64,000 bases of DNA from an uncultured Psychrobacter sp. (GCA_947489525.1 CANLDW010000008.1:26603-90602); one strand, 5' to 3'; positions 26,989 to 36,268 are shown, counted from the first letter of the stretch. Notes: generated from the letters alone by a model not told the origin. Translations and numbers: made by a program.

Positions 26989-27019
26989 GAAAAAGCCACT
27001 ATTAGAGCTGGCTTTTTTT
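26989..27019 (+). terminator. terminator of the HMA-like gene
   Basis: AAAAGCCA and TGGCTTTT arms enclose a 10-nt loop, followed by T residues. The remaining gap to 27198 shows nothing clear. Confidence 0.85.
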
Positions 27020-27198
27020 ATATGTGATTGTCAGGTGCTGACGGAATAACTTTTAGATTGTGCACTTAAACTCATAAAAATCTCTATAAGAAGATCAAGT
27101 CTGCAAGTGTCAGGCTATGTTAGGTCAAAATTCTGCGCTTTTAGCCCTTAGATCAGATTTTATCACTACCTCATACTTTATACTTTTCATATGTAACG

Positions 27199-27714
27199 CT
27201 AACGCTTATCAGGGGCAGTCCTACAAACGCCGTTTTCGCACGCCTCCGCAAGCGCTTTGCCATAGATAAGCTTGGTCACCCAATTGGGTATACGATAACG
27301 ATTGCGAGCGACAACAGGATAAATAAAGTCGCCGAACTGCTTAATAATAGGAAGATATAACAGCGGCGCCCATTTAAGTCCGCCCATCGTATATAACAGC
27401 CTGATTGCATCCATGTGGGTATACCAATCGCCATTGTCCGCTTCAATACAGATATAAGTCATGGCATCGCTACGGCTAAATCCTGCTGCTTGCAATTCGT
27501 CTAACCTTTGGTCGACTGGGGTGAGTTTTATACCTTTAGGGTTGCGCATCTGCATACCGTGCGCCTCGGTACTACAAAGTACGCACGTATCATCGTAGTA
27601 CATAGTGATATGCGTAATCTCTGGGTTTAGGCTATCGTTTGCTTGGGTCTGGTCTTTGATAATCATATCCTGACTCCTGATATTCTTGTATTGACCGTAA
27701 CTACTTTTGTTCAA
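27199..27714 (-). CDS. DCC family (DUF393) thiol-disulfide oxidoreductase-like protein
   Basis: The 171-aa protein carries the family hallmark YDDTCVLC near residues 39-46, a thioredoxin-like CxxC, then LDELQAAGFSRSDAMTYI and DWYTHMDAIRLLYTMGG. The C-terminal part (LLYLPIIKQFGDFIYPVVARNRYRI) is an amphipathic helix that probably touches the membrane. The exact reaction of DCC proteins is not established. An ATG 16 codons into the frame is an alternative start. Confidence 0.85.
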   Translation of the reverse strand: MNKSSYGQYKNIRSQDMIIKDQTQANDSLNPEITHITMYYDDTCVLCSTEAHGMQMRNPKGIKLTPVDQRLDELQAAGFSRSDAMTYICIEADNGDWYTHMDAIRLLYTMGGLKWAPLLYLPIIKQFGDFIYPVVARNRYRIPNWVTKLIYGKALAEACENGVCRTAPDKR

Positions 27715-27844
27715 CTCAATGTAATATCAATAGTATCACTTATATAGTCAATCAATATTAAAAGTGGTACGAGGCAGACGAGTACAAGTACTACAGTAGT
27801 AGGCTAAACGAGTCTAACGCTGTAACACTTTAATAGTGGTTCGA

Positions 27845-28699
27845 CTATATTGCCATATCACTATGTATGTCTTTATCGATCATTGCTGCTTGTTTTTTTG
27901 TTCGCTCAGTGGAGGCCAGCGCTGGTAGCACAAGCTGCTGCGTCCACTGGGGTGCATGAGTGTCCAAACGCTTAGCAAGCGCTGGCAAGTGATTGGTCGG
28001 TACGGCTGGGAACAGATGATGCTCAATATGATAGAGTAGATTAAAGGTGAGCAGATTGATCACTGGATGACGCTCACTACGCGCGTAAACGATATCATCA
28101 CAGCCATGATGCACGCTCCATACTGCAAAGAACCCTACCATGGCATTAGCCAGTATCATCACAATCACGTGATAGACCAACACTGGATGCCTCGTAATCA
28201 GCGCACTGGCAATGACTGTGATAATAAGTAGCATATCGATAGCGACTAAGGTGCGGTTGCGCCGACTACCATGCGTCAAACCAAACCATTGAATCGCAAT
28301 AGAGAATAATCCCCCGCCGAGTATCGCCTTGTACCATGGCAGACGTGCCCAGTTGCCCTCAACGTCACTCTCGCCCAGCGGATCGCGGTGATGGTTAATA
28401 TGGGTGTGGCGAATAGCGTGCGTGCTACACAGCATAGTGATACTCAGCATAAATAGCATCAGTTCGGTTGTAACTTTGCCGACGCCAAGCGTACGGTGAT
28501 AGCAGTCATGCGCTTGTCTGAGTGCGGCAGTAAAGAAGAAAAACGTAGCGGTGAGTGCGAGTAGCCACCAGCCTTGCCAAGCACTCCACCACGACAGTAA
28601 CAAGAAAGGCAGTGACAAGAATAGATTATAGATAGTCTCAGTAGGCTTAAGCTGACACAGATCTTGCCACTGAATCTGATTCAATGAAGGATGACGCAT
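27845..28699 (-). CDS. membrane fatty acid desaturase family protein
   Basis: The 284-aa protein has several membrane helices and three histidine boxes of the membrane di-iron desaturase/hydroxylase family: HDCYH near 64-68, HINHH near 101-105, and YHIEHHLFP near 231-239, plus HHGC. It is probably an acyl-lipid or acyl-CoA desaturase that adjusts membrane fluidity, fitting a cold-adapted bacterium; a carotenoid hydroxylase is less likely. The upstream operator at 28779-28798 covers the -35 box, so its expression may be controlled by the GbsR-like regulator at 30 kb. Confidence 0.85.
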   Translation of the reverse strand: MRHPSLNQIQWQDLCQLKPTETIYNLFLSLPFLLLSWWSAWQGWWLLALTATFFFFTAALRQAHDCYHRTLGVGKVTTELMLFMLSITMLCSTHAIRHTHINHHRDPLGESDVEGNWARLPWYKAILGGGLFSIAIQWFGLTHGSRRNRTLVAIDMLLIITVIASALITRHPVLVYHVIVMILANAMVGFFAVWSVHHGCDDIVYARSERHPVINLLTFNLLYHIEHHLFPAVPTNHLPALAKRLDTHAPQWTQQLVLPALASTERTKKQAAMIDKDIHSDMAI

Positions 28700-28778
28700 G
28701 ATGTTCTCCTTATTTGATAGTAAGTAGTGGCTATCAGTCTCAGCAACTACTGGTTTGGCGCTGCTTATTATTTACTTT

Positions 28779-28798
28779 ATTTCTGTCAAAAGTGAAAT
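28779..28798 (-). promoter_or_regulatory. operator upstream of the desaturase
   Basis: ATTTCTGTCAAAAGTGAAAT is an imperfect palindrome almost identical to those at 30093 and 30757. Read on the minus strand it contains TTGACA at 28784-28789, a perfect -35 hexamer for the desaturase, 81 bp upstream of its ATG. A protein bound here would cover the promoter. Confidence 0.7.
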
Positions 28799-28862
28799 AA
28801 TGGGTTAAAATTTTTCTGTGTTGCTAAATAACTGTTGAATGACATAGCTGCTAAGTTAAATA

Positions 28863-28878
28863 AGTTTCACATGAAACC
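28863..28878. other. parS-like site
   Basis: AGTTTCACATGAAACC matches the ParB-site consensus TGTTTCACGTGAAACA at 13 of 16 bases. It lies in the gap downstream of the SDR gene. Confidence 0.65.
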
Positions 28879-28934
28879 ATTTCTAGTAAGCGGGATATCT
28901 CTCTACCGAGCAGCAATTCTAGAATGAAAACAAG

Positions 28935-28950
28935 TGTTTCACATGAAACA
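28935..28950. other. parS-like site
   Basis: TGTTTCACATGAAACA has one mismatch to the consensus. It is 13 bp past the SDR gene end. Confidence 0.8.
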
Positions 28951-28962
28951 TTACAACTAACA

Positions 28963-29943
28963 CTAGCTACTTTGTTCTTCCAATGCTTGCTTAAGCGTAG
29001 GCTGTTTAAACTCATAACCTGCGTTTTGCAAAGCCTCTGGCAGTACCTTTTGTCCATCAATCAGTAATGTGGACATCTCACCAAACATGAGCTTGAGTAG
29101 TGGGCTTGGTAGAGTAAAGATTGTCGGACGACGTAGCCACGCGCCCATAACTTTTGTAAATTTATGATTGGTCACAGGATTGGGCGCGGTTAAGTTATAA
29201 ACAACCGCTGGCATGTCATTGCTCGTTTTGAGCGCATTGTTTGGCGTTACTTGCTGCTCTGTCCCTTCGGCCAAATGCTTTTCAATGATGAATATTGCCG
29301 CCCCTACCCAGTCCTCACGACTGATCCAGCTCATAATTTGTTTGCCACCGCCCAATTGACCGCCAACGCCCATATTAAACGGCATGAGTAGTCTTGCGAT
29401 CATACCGCCATCAGGATGCATCACGACGCCTGTGCGTACGATAGCAACAGGTACGCCATAATCGGTGGCTTTTAATGCCAGCTGTTCCCACTCTTGACAC
29501 AGTTTATGGGCAAAGTCCGTCTCATAACTACTATTTTCAGTTAAAGGTTTATTGCCTTGCGTGCCGTACCAACCAATCGCTGAACCGCTCAGCATCAGCT
29601 TAGGCTTATGAGAGCTACGCGCGATAAACTCCAATAATGACTCTGTAGGCTTGATACGGCTAGCAAGCAGCGCCTCTTTGCGCTCATCACTCCAGCGTGA
29701 GTCGGCAATCCCCGCTCCTGCTAAATTAACAATCACATCGAAATTATCATCAAAACTTTCATCGGTATTGCCAAGCGCATCATAGGTCAGCATTTTTATA
29801 CCCGTAGGATGGGACTGACTGCTATCGCGAGTGAGCCAAGTAATATTTACCTGCTCATCTCTACCTTTATATCGGTCTAATAGTGCTTTGCTAAAGGCAC
29901 TACCCAAAAACCCTGAACCACCACTAATTAAAATATTCATCAT
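28963..29943 (-). CDS. TIGR01777/YfcH-like epimerase (SDR family)
   Basis: The 326-aa protein is an extended short-chain dehydrogenase-like protein of the YfcH/SDR39U1 group. It has GGSGFLGSAF near 8-17 for NAD(P) binding, VNLAGAGIADSRW near 71-83, the family motif SGSAIGWYGTQGNKPLTE near 117-134, and the C-terminal VVYNLTAPNPVTNHKFTKVMGAWLRRP and LLIDGQKVLPEALQNAGYEF. The catalytic Tyr motif is W-Y-G, as in the family. The natural substrate is unknown. An operator identical in type to that of the regulator lies 150 bp upstream. Confidence 0.92.
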   Translation of the reverse strand: MMNILISGGSGFLGSAFSKALLDRYKGRDEQVNITWLTRDSSQSHPTGIKMLTYDALGNTDESFDDNFDVIVNLAGAGIADSRWSDERKEALLASRIKPTESLLEFIARSSHKPKLMLSGSAIGWYGTQGNKPLTENSSYETDFAHKLCQEWEQLALKATDYGVPVAIVRTGVVMHPDGGMIARLLMPFNMGVGGQLGGGKQIMSWISREDWVGAAIFIIEKHLAEGTEQQVTPNNALKTSNDMPAVVYNLTAPNPVTNHKFTKVMGAWLRRPTIFTLPSPLLKLMFGEMSTLLIDGQKVLPEALQNAGYEFKQPTLKQALEEQSS

Positions 29944-30092
29944 CTATCCTTGTTATCTATGATTATCTAAAAGACTCTATTCTGTTATAAATATCCTGTT
30001 CTTTTTTGATGCTATTGTCAAAACGGCTTTGATAGGGTTTTGGTAAGGCAAAAACACTTGCGAACGAATAATTTATGAATAAGTTTTTAATA

Positions 30093-30112
30093 ATTTCTGT
30101 CGAAACTGAAAT
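30093..30112 (-). promoter_or_regulatory. operator upstream of the YfcH-like gene
   Basis: ATTTCTGTCGAAACTGAAAT is the second copy of the palindrome. Read on the minus strand, TCGACA replaces TTGACA as the -35 element. It lies in the gap between the regulator gene and the YfcH-like gene. Confidence 0.7.
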
Positions 30113-30172
30113 AAAAGGCAAAATTTTTATCTTAGATTGTCAATTTTACTTAGCTACTTGTTACTGTCTTTT

Positions 30173-30691
30173 TTAACGCAGTACTTTTTTAATATTAGTA
30201 CCGAGCTTTAGCACTTTTTTGAGGACGCTAGTTGGCAATTTGAGCATTTCTACTGACCACGTCGCAACTGTATCGACAAACTCTTGCGTATCACGGATAC
30301 GTGCCTTTACTTCACTATTTTCATGCTCGAATTCAGGGCTATCGATCAGCTCTTGTAAAAAGGCTACGGTTGGCGCAAGTTCACGCTTTTGCCGCTCGAC
30401 AACGATGATACGCGCCAGCTCCCAGACATCGGTGTTAGTCGTGAAGTGATCACGGCGATCGCCCAAGATAGAGACCTTTTGCACCAGTCCCCAGTTCTGT
30501 AGCTCTTTGATACTGTTAGAGACGTTAGAGCGTGCGACGCCCAAAGTCTCAGTAATCTCTTCAGCATTTAATGGCTTACCAATGATGTATAACAACGCAT
30601 GAATCTGTGACATGGTACGATTGACGCCCCACTGTGAGCCCATCTCGCCCCAGTGTAAAATAAACTTTTCGGTTACAGGATTCAGTTTCAT
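30173..30691 (-). CDS. GbsR/MarR family transcriptional regulator
   Basis: The 172-aa protein has a winged helix-turn-helix near residues 20-85: HALLYIIGKPLNAEEITETLGVARSNVSNSIKELQNWGLVQKVSILGDRRDHF. The C-terminal helices (WELARIIVVERQKRELAPTVAFLQ and TVATWSVEMLKLPTSVLKKVLKL) are typical for dimerisation. The GbsR type differs from MarR by a C-terminal helical tail. It carries an operator upstream of itself and is followed by YfcH-like and desaturase genes with the same operator, so I infer an autoregulated repressor of this set. The ligand is unknown. Confidence 0.88.
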   Translation of the reverse strand: MKLNPVTEKFILHWGEMGSQWGVNRTMSQIHALLYIIGKPLNAEEITETLGVARSNVSNSIKELQNWGLVQKVSILGDRRDHFTTNTDVWELARIIVVERQKRELAPTVAFLQELIDSPEFEHENSEVKARIRDTQEFVDTVATWSVEMLKLPTSVLKKVLKLGTNIKKVLR

Positions 30692-30756
30692 AGTGGCTCA
30701 GTTTTGCTGTTTTTGCTTGAATAAGTAAACTTATAACCATAGTGCATGTTTATTTA

Positions 30757-30776
30757 ATTTCTGTCAATACTGAAAT
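30757..30776 (-). promoter_or_regulatory. operator of the GbsR-like regulator gene
   Basis: ATTTCTGTCAATACTGAAAT is the third copy of the palindrome. On the minus strand it holds TTGACA at 30762-30767; a 17-bp spacer later there is CACTAT as -10 (30739-30744). This puts the operator over the promoter and implies autorepression. Confidence 0.75.
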
Positions 30777-30787
30777 GTATTAAATCT

Positions 30788-30950
30788 CTATAGTTGATTC
30801 ACTTTAAAACCGATACCGTGCTACTGGAATACTTGTTTTAAATAACAGTTGCGTAGCATCGAAAAGTGCGAAGCGCACAGCAAGCAAGGAAAATTTGTAC
30901 CAGTAGCACGGTATTATTGACGTATCGATTTTATTTCATATTGACTATAG
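30788..30950 (+). repeat. MITE-like repeat, best-preserved copy (copy B)
   Basis: The 163-bp element has ends CTATAGT and ACTATAG, and internal 12-bp exact inverted arms CCGTGCTACTGG (30816-30827) and CCAGTAGCACGG (30900-30911). A small GTGCG-AAG-CGCAC hairpin lies inside. It has no coding capacity. It is closely related to 42177-42323 and, inverted, to 3205-3325. It lies between the regulator gene and tsaC. Confidence 0.85.
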
Positions 30951-31076
30951 TAGAGACTAATAATAATACTGTCTCAAAAATGAAAAGAGGATAAAAAAGC
31001 GGGAGTTTGAGGGAGAGGATTATTCTAAATTTGATACGTACTCTGGGTTTATAAATTAGGCATACGGTTGTGCTTT

Positions 31077-31742
31077 TTAGCGAACGATCTGACCACTTAG
31101 CGCATCACGTATTTGACTGGGCAGCTGATAACCTAGGGTCTGCCCTTTTAAATAACCGACGAGGTTTGCCATCTCCTTGTCTATTGCAGGATTGTTGTCT
31201 GCATAAAAATAAGCTTGTGCTTGTTCAAGTGTTAGCGCAGGCGGCTTACCGGCAGGGTTACAACTGGTTGAGATCATAAAGCCATAAGGGTTGGAGTCGG
31301 ACACTAAAGCGGCGCATAGCTCTTGAATCTGAGGATGCGCAATGACGCGTACCGCGACACTACTGTGCGCGCCTGTTATCCAAGTAGGAATCGCTACTGC
31401 AAGTGCTTTAGGCGCTGTAGGTAGTGGCAATAGCCAAGTCTGAGCTTGTTTGGCTAAACTATCGGCACGGGGTTGCCAGCTATCGAGCACCGTTTGACGT
31501 TGACTGCTATCCAAAATATTTAACAAAGGCGCAATGCGCTCGGCACTATCTGTCACCACTATCATGCCTTTGTCTATTGGGCGCTGCTTAATAGCTAAGA
31601 CTTGCTGCACGGCATGCTCATCAAAAGCATCACAGCCAATCCCCCAGACGCTCTCAGTGGGATAGGCAAGCAGATTGCCCGCTTGCAACCAGCGCGCGGC
31701 AGCAAGAGTAGAATGAGTGACCAGTGGTATAGCGGATGACAT
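31077..31742 (-). CDS. tsaC: L-threonylcarbamoyladenylate synthase TsaC
   Basis: TsaC makes threonylcarbamoyl-AMP from threonine, bicarbonate and ATP for the t6A37 modification of tRNA. The 221-aa YrdC-type protein shows AYPTESVWGIGCDAFDEHAVQQVLAIKQRP near 27-56, WPRA-type QPRADSLAKQAQTWLLPL, VAVRVIAHPQIQELC and a STSCNPAGKPPA loop near 157-168. It lacks the Sua5 C-terminal domain. It lies downstream of dprA, as in Pseudomonas. Confidence 0.93.
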   Translation of the reverse strand: MSSAIPLVTHSTLAAARWLQAGNLLAYPTESVWGIGCDAFDEHAVQQVLAIKQRPIDKGMIVVTDSAERIAPLLNILDSSQRQTVLDSWQPRADSLAKQAQTWLLPLPTAPKALAVAIPTWITGAHSSVAVRVIAHPQIQELCAALVSDSNPYGFMISTSCNPAGKPPALTLEQAQAYFYADNNPAIDKEMANLVGYLKGQTLGYQLPSQIRDALSGQIVR

Positions 31743-31839
31743 AGCTAGTCTTCGCTTAGATAGATGCAGATAACATAAGGCAAATAGTAGATAAAGTAAA
31801 TCAATTTTTGCAGTGGTTAATAAAAGCGGTCACAACAGC

Positions 31840-33045
31840 TTACGCGCGCAGGTAACGACCACCTTGTTCATTAACCGCGCCTAATAGCTCAAGCTCCATT
31901 AGCTGACCGATAAGCTCTGGCGGCGTAAGAGCCGTTGATAGTAATAGCGCATCTAAATCTTGTCCGTGCCAATCCAACTGCTGATAAACAGCGTCTAGAT
32001 GATCAGGAATGGTAGCGGGACTGAGATTATTTACTGCTGCTGGTTCAGACGGTACGGTCTGCGAGGCATTAGTTCTATTATTGAGACGACCTTGAGCAGT
32101 CGTCTCTATAGAGGAGCGCTGACGACCGATCTGCCCCTGCACTTGCGCACTGACATCGTCTAGTACTTGCTGCGGATGATAGATCAGTGTTGCGCCTTCA
32201 CGTATCAGGTGGTGACAGCCCTCAGCATTACTATTGTCGATATGGCTTGGGATAGCAAAGACTTGTTTGCCCTGCTCTGAGGTCAGACGCGCGGTGATAA
32301 GTGAGCCACTCTTGATCGTCGCCTCTGTCACGATAGTCGCTAAGCTCAGTCCTGCGACTAAGCGATTACGGCGCGGAAAGGTGTGCTTATGCGGCGGGGT
32401 ATGCGGTAGCAGTTCACTGATAATACAGCCACCCTGCTCGAGTATCCGATCAAATAGTTTATCGTGATGATTAGGGTAATAGACCTCAATACCTGTACCC
32501 ATAACGCCGATAGTACGGCCACAGTTAGTCTCTGCTTGCGCAAGCGCGCCTAAGTGTGCCTGTTTATCGACGCCCATAGCTAGACCGCTAGTGATAACGT
32601 AACCTGACTGCGCTAAGTACTGCGCCATATCAAAGGTAATCTTTTGCGCGTGTGTGCTGGGCTTGCGGCTACCGACAATAGCGATCTGCGCTTGGTGCAG
32701 CAGCGCGCTATTACCGCGATAAAATAAGAGCGGCGGCGGATCGTATATCTCCAAAAGCTTGGCTGGATAGTCGTCTTGCTCAGCGAACATCAGCTTATAT
32801 TTGCCCGCGCTCAGTGCCTGCTCGATACTATCGATACTTGTCTTAGTTTTTGCAGGCGCTTCATGACGGTTAATATGCGCTTGATGCACACCTAATTGAC
32901 GCCACGCTTCTGTGGACGCTTGCCACGCGCTTATCGCTGTGCCAAACGTACTCACAAGCTTATGATAAGCGGCTAGTGAGGCGTTGACCTCGTACCACAG
33001 CGCAAGTATAGCGCGCTGCTCACTGGATAATACGGAGGGGGTCAT
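31840..33045 (-). CDS. dprA: DNA processing protein DprA (Smf)
   Basis: DprA protects incoming single-stranded DNA and loads RecA during natural transformation. The 401-aa protein has an N-terminal SAM/helical domain, then the Rossmann-like core with AIVGSRKPSTHAQKITFDMAQYLAQSGYVITSGLAMGVDKQAHLGAL near 125-170, GTGIEVYYPNHHDKLFDRI, and FPRRNRLVAGLSLATIVTEATIKSGSLITARLTSEQGKQVFAIPSHIDN near 222-270. A C-terminal winged-helix follows a linker rich in Q/S/T. It sits between a LysM protein and tsaC. Confidence 0.95.
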   Translation of the reverse strand: MTPSVLSSEQRAILALWYEVNASLAAYHKLVSTFGTAISAWQASTEAWRQLGVHQAHINRHEAPAKTKTSIDSIEQALSAGKYKLMFAEQDDYPAKLLEIYDPPPLLFYRGNSALLHQAQIAIVGSRKPSTHAQKITFDMAQYLAQSGYVITSGLAMGVDKQAHLGALAQAETNCGRTIGVMGTGIEVYYPNHHDKLFDRILEQGGCIISELLPHTPPHKHTFPRRNRLVAGLSLATIVTEATIKSGSLITARLTSEQGKQVFAIPSHIDNSNAEGCHHLIREGATLIYHPQQVLDDVSAQVQGQIGRQRSSIETTAQGRLNNRTNASQTVPSEPAAVNNLSPATIPDHLDAVYQQLDWHGQDLDALLLSTALTPPELIGQLMELELLGAVNEQGGRYLRA

Positions 33046-33116
33046 AGCGTCTGACTCATATTTGCAGCTGATCTATTCTCGACGAGAACCTAAAGATGAA
33101 TACTGGTATGTATATC

Positions 33117-34214
33117 CTAAAGATCGCGCGGCGGAAGCAGTTGGTCGCCGATATTTAGTGGTAGCTCTGATTCGAGTACATAGGCATAACTGATATCATC
33201 AAAAGTATTAAATACCATAACCATACCACTTGGCTCGCTTGGTAGACGGACGCTATTATCATTATCGACGGTATCGCGTACCAGCGGTCCTTTTTGATAT
33301 ACCGTCAAGACATCGCCAGGTTTTGCGCCTTGCTTACTGCCTAAATTAATCGCAACCACACTACCACGTGCCGCTGAGCTGATAGAATCAAGTACGCGTA
33401 CAATCATACCGCCGCGACTCACTGCGGCAGGTGTTGGATAAAACACAGGCGGGATGGAGTTATCAAGCTCGACAAAAACCCGATCGCCTTCACTGACTTC
33501 TTGACCGTAGCTGTCCGTGAGTTGTAAGCTCGTCACCCCATTACTCGCTACATCGGTGACCACACCTGTTGCAACTTGCATCACTTCCAAACCGATGATT
33601 GCTTGTGTCTTTGGATTAACGTATTTATCGCCTTCATGATAGATACCATAGCGCTGACCGACAATGAGCGGTACGCCTTTGGCATAAACTTTATCGCCGC
33701 TCGCTGTAAGCAGGTTGCGGTTTTTGGACGCTAAGATATAAGGGGTGGTACTAAAGTCTAATGGATCAACAATCACCGTTCTATTGACCCAGTGCTGAAT
33801 GGCAGACCACGGAATGGCAGGAATACTATTAGCCGTTGAAGTAACCGCAACTGCGGTAGCTACCGTACCCCCTGTGAGCTGTCTCTCTACGCCAGCACAG
33901 CCTTCTCCTGTGTCAACTCCGATTAGAGTTTGACCTTGGATCACGCACAGGATAAGGATGTCGTTAGGATAGATAAGGTTAGGGTTTTTGATCTGCTGGT
34001 TTGTCGCCCAGATCTCTTTCCAGCGCCAAGGACTATCTAAGTAGCGTCCCGATATATCCCACAAAGTATCGCCTTTTTTGACTGTATAGCGATTGGGGGC
34101 ATCAGCTTTAATGGTTGGGGCAGGATTGTTTGCGTGAGCAGTAGTCAGTAGCATGGCACTACTAAAGGTCGTTATTAACAAGGCTTTTGCTATTGCTGTT
34201 AGGCTCATCTTCAT
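33117..34214 (-). CDS. LysM-domain peptidoglycan-binding protein
   Basis: The start chosen (ATG at 34214) gives a normal signal peptide, MKMSLTAIAKALLITTFSSAMLLTTAHA; a longer frame begins at 34238. A LysM domain (RYTVKKGDTLWDISGRYLDSPWRWKEIWATNQQIKNPNLIYPNDILIL) covers about residues 40-90. The C-terminal 230 residues are a distinct beta-rich region with repeated GDRVFVELDN and GDVLTVYQKG strands. The order LysM gene, dprA, tsaC matches PA0020-PA0022 in Pseudomonas. The protein probably binds septal or wall peptidoglycan; its precise job is not known. Confidence 0.88.
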   Translation of the reverse strand: MKMSLTAIAKALLITTFSSAMLLTTAHANNPAPTIKADAPNRYTVKKGDTLWDISGRYLDSPWRWKEIWATNQQIKNPNLIYPNDILILCVIQGQTLIGVDTGEGCAGVERQLTGGTVATAVAVTSTANSIPAIPWSAIQHWVNRTVIVDPLDFSTTPYILASKNRNLLTASGDKVYAKGVPLIVGQRYGIYHEGDKYVNPKTQAIIGLEVMQVATGVVTDVASNGVTSLQLTDSYGQEVSEGDRVFVELDNSIPPVFYPTPAAVSRGGMIVRVLDSISSAARGSVVAINLGSKQGAKPGDVLTVYQKGPLVRDTVDNDNSVRLPSEPSGMVMVFNTFDDISYAYVLESELPLNIGDQLLPPRDL

Positions 34215-34265
34215 TATTGTATCCACAATTGGTACCACAGAAGTTGCGATGCTTAGCGCTCTATA

Positions 34266-34289
34266 GCCTTATTTCATTATAAATAAGGC
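34266..34289. repeat. perfect hairpin in the gap before thrC
   Basis: GCCTTATTT and AAATAAGGC (9-bp stem, loop CATTAT) lie in the 345-bp gap between the LysM gene and thrC. No T run follows, so it is not a standard terminator. I see no gene or other feature in the rest of this AT-rich gap. Confidence 0.5.
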
Positions 34290-34559
34290 TTCGCACAATA
34301 ACGCTTTATACCAAAGTACAAGGCATTATCGTCATAGCGCAGTCGCTACATCTGTAAGGCAGCGATTCAATGTTATAGGTAGTCTTTACTACATAAAGAA
34401 GCGTTTGACCGAATTACTGCTAGCCAAAATCTTCTCAATATTACAATTATATGCACCATAACACAATGATAAACACTTTATTACAATAGCGTAACTTTTA
34501 TTTTAATTCAAACTCGGTATTTTTTTAATACTTTCTCAACGTACTGACTTAATAAGACC

Positions 34560-35981
34560 TTACGCCTCAGCTGGCGTAACGTATTGACGAATCTGCTCAG
34601 CGACCAACTCAGCATCGTTATCGAGTACGGTTACATGCTGCTCTAAATCTTCCAAGCCTTCGGTATGCGCAGGACGCGCAATATCTATCGGTCCAATCGC
34701 CTCAACGATGGTTTCAGCAAACTTCACAGGTAGCGCCGTCTCAGCACAAACAATTACTTCGCCATCCTGCTGTAATTCTTTAGCAACCTTGATACCATCA
34801 GCGGTATGCGGGTCCACGAGTTCACCATATTGCTCATATAGCTCTTTGATTGTCTGCAAACGGTCAGCGTGCGTCGACTTGCCAGCGGCAAAGCCATAAC
34901 GCGAATTTACCGTTTCCATCACATCAGACAAGTCAAACCCTTGCCCCGACTTCACCCCTTCAAACAGCTCATGCACGCGAGCTGTGTCTTTTTCTAAGAG
35001 TAGATAGACAAAACGCTCAAAGTTAGAGGCTTTTGAGATATCCATTGAAGGACTGGAGGTCACATAGGTTTTGTCCGTAGCACGCGGCTGATACGTGCCT
35101 TGATTGAAGAAATCGTTCAACACATCGTTCTCATTAGTCGCGACGATTAAGCGTCCAATGGGCAAACCCATCTCCCGCGCAATGTGACCGGCGCAAATAT
35201 TACCAAAGTTGCCCGATGGTACGCTAAAGCTAACTTGCTCCTCATTATTATCAGTCACTGCAAAGTAGGCTTTAAAATAATAGACAATCTGCGCTAAGAT
35301 GCGACCCCAGTTGATGGAGTTGACCGTACCTAGATTATATTTCGCTTTAAATTCGGCATCTTGTTGCAATGCTTTGACGATATCTTGGCAATCATCAAAC
35401 ATCCCATCGATGGCGATATTATGGATATTGGCATCGGTCAAGCTATACATCTGCGCGCGCTGAAACTCGCTCATCTTGCCGTGGGGCGAGAGCATAAACA
35501 CTTCGATGTTTTCTTTACCGCGCAGCGCATATTCGGCGGCACTACCGGTATCACCACTGGTCGCACCAATGATCGTAATCCGTGCGTCTTTGCGCTTAAG
35601 CACGTATTCAAACGCATTACCCAAAAACTGCATTGCCACATCTTTAAAGGCTAAAGTCGGGCCATTAGATAAGCCTAAAATGTATAAATCATCTTCAAGC
35701 TTACGCACCGGTACAATCTCTTTATCACCAAAAACATCAGCTGTATACGTACGCTCAACAATGTCCTTTAGGTCGTTATGGGGAATATCCGTGGCAAAGC
35801 GCTGCATAATCGCCAGTGCCAGCTCTGGATAGCTCAGTCCCCGCCACTCCTCAAGCGTCGCGCTATCGACGTTTGGATAGTGCTCAGGCAACATCAAACC
35901 GCCATCAGGCGCCAGCCCCATCAAGAGCACATCACTAAAATCCATCGGCGCAGTCTGACCGCGGGTACTGATATATTTCAT
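34560..35981 (-). CDS. thrC: threonine synthase ThrC
   Basis: ThrC converts O-phosphohomoserine to threonine using PLP. The 473-aa protein is the longer type seen in Pseudomonas, beginning MKYISTRGQTAPMDFSDVLLMGLAPDGGLMLPE. The PLP lysine is K113 in SNGPTLAFKDVAMQF, and GATSGDTGSAAEYALRGK and VPSGNFGNICAGHIAREMGLPI follow. hom is not adjacent. Confidence 0.96.
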   Translation of the reverse strand: MKYISTRGQTAPMDFSDVLLMGLAPDGGLMLPEHYPNVDSATLEEWRGLSYPELALAIMQRFATDIPHNDLKDIVERTYTADVFGDKEIVPVRKLEDDLYILGLSNGPTLAFKDVAMQFLGNAFEYVLKRKDARITIIGATSGDTGSAAEYALRGKENIEVFMLSPHGKMSEFQRAQMYSLTDANIHNIAIDGMFDDCQDIVKALQQDAEFKAKYNLGTVNSINWGRILAQIVYYFKAYFAVTDNNEEQVSFSVPSGNFGNICAGHIAREMGLPIGRLIVATNENDVLNDFFNQGTYQPRATDKTYVTSSPSMDISKASNFERFVYLLLEKDTARVHELFEGVKSGQGFDLSDVMETVNSRYGFAAGKSTHADRLQTIKELYEQYGELVDPHTADGIKVAKELQQDGEVIVCAETALPVKFAETIVEAIGPIDIARPAHTEGLEDLEQHVTVLDNDAELVAEQIRQYVTPAEA

Positions 35982-36146
35982 GTCTTATCCTGTCAAAAAT
36001 CGGTGTGTTCGTCGGTTAATACGAGTTAAGAAATAGCAAAAGAGTAGCATATTTTTAGCGGAGCGCCCTCACAAATAAGCGCCTTATTGGTTTTTAATGT
36101 CAGTTTTGCAGCTGTATTAGTAGCTCATCTAGATAACCGCTATCAG

Positions 36147-36168
36147 AAAATCCCCTTCAAGGGATTTT
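36147..36168. terminator. small hairpin in the rsmB-thrC gap
   Basis: AAAATCCC and GGGATTTT form a perfect 8-bp stem with loop CTTCAA. It is the best terminator candidate for rsmB on the minus strand, but the T run is short. Confidence 0.4.
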
Positions 36169-36268
36169 ATCTTGCGAACCTAAAATTGCAGTGCATTTTT
36201 TTAACGGTTCTCAGGCTAAAGCGCACCTAAGGCAAAGTTAAACTTATTAATTATTAAAAGTTCGTTCT

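Noticed and set aside
28851..29060. 69-aa minus-strand frame downstream of the SDR gene
   Set aside because: It overlaps the end of a strong SDR gene in another frame and spans the parS-like sites, with no family features.
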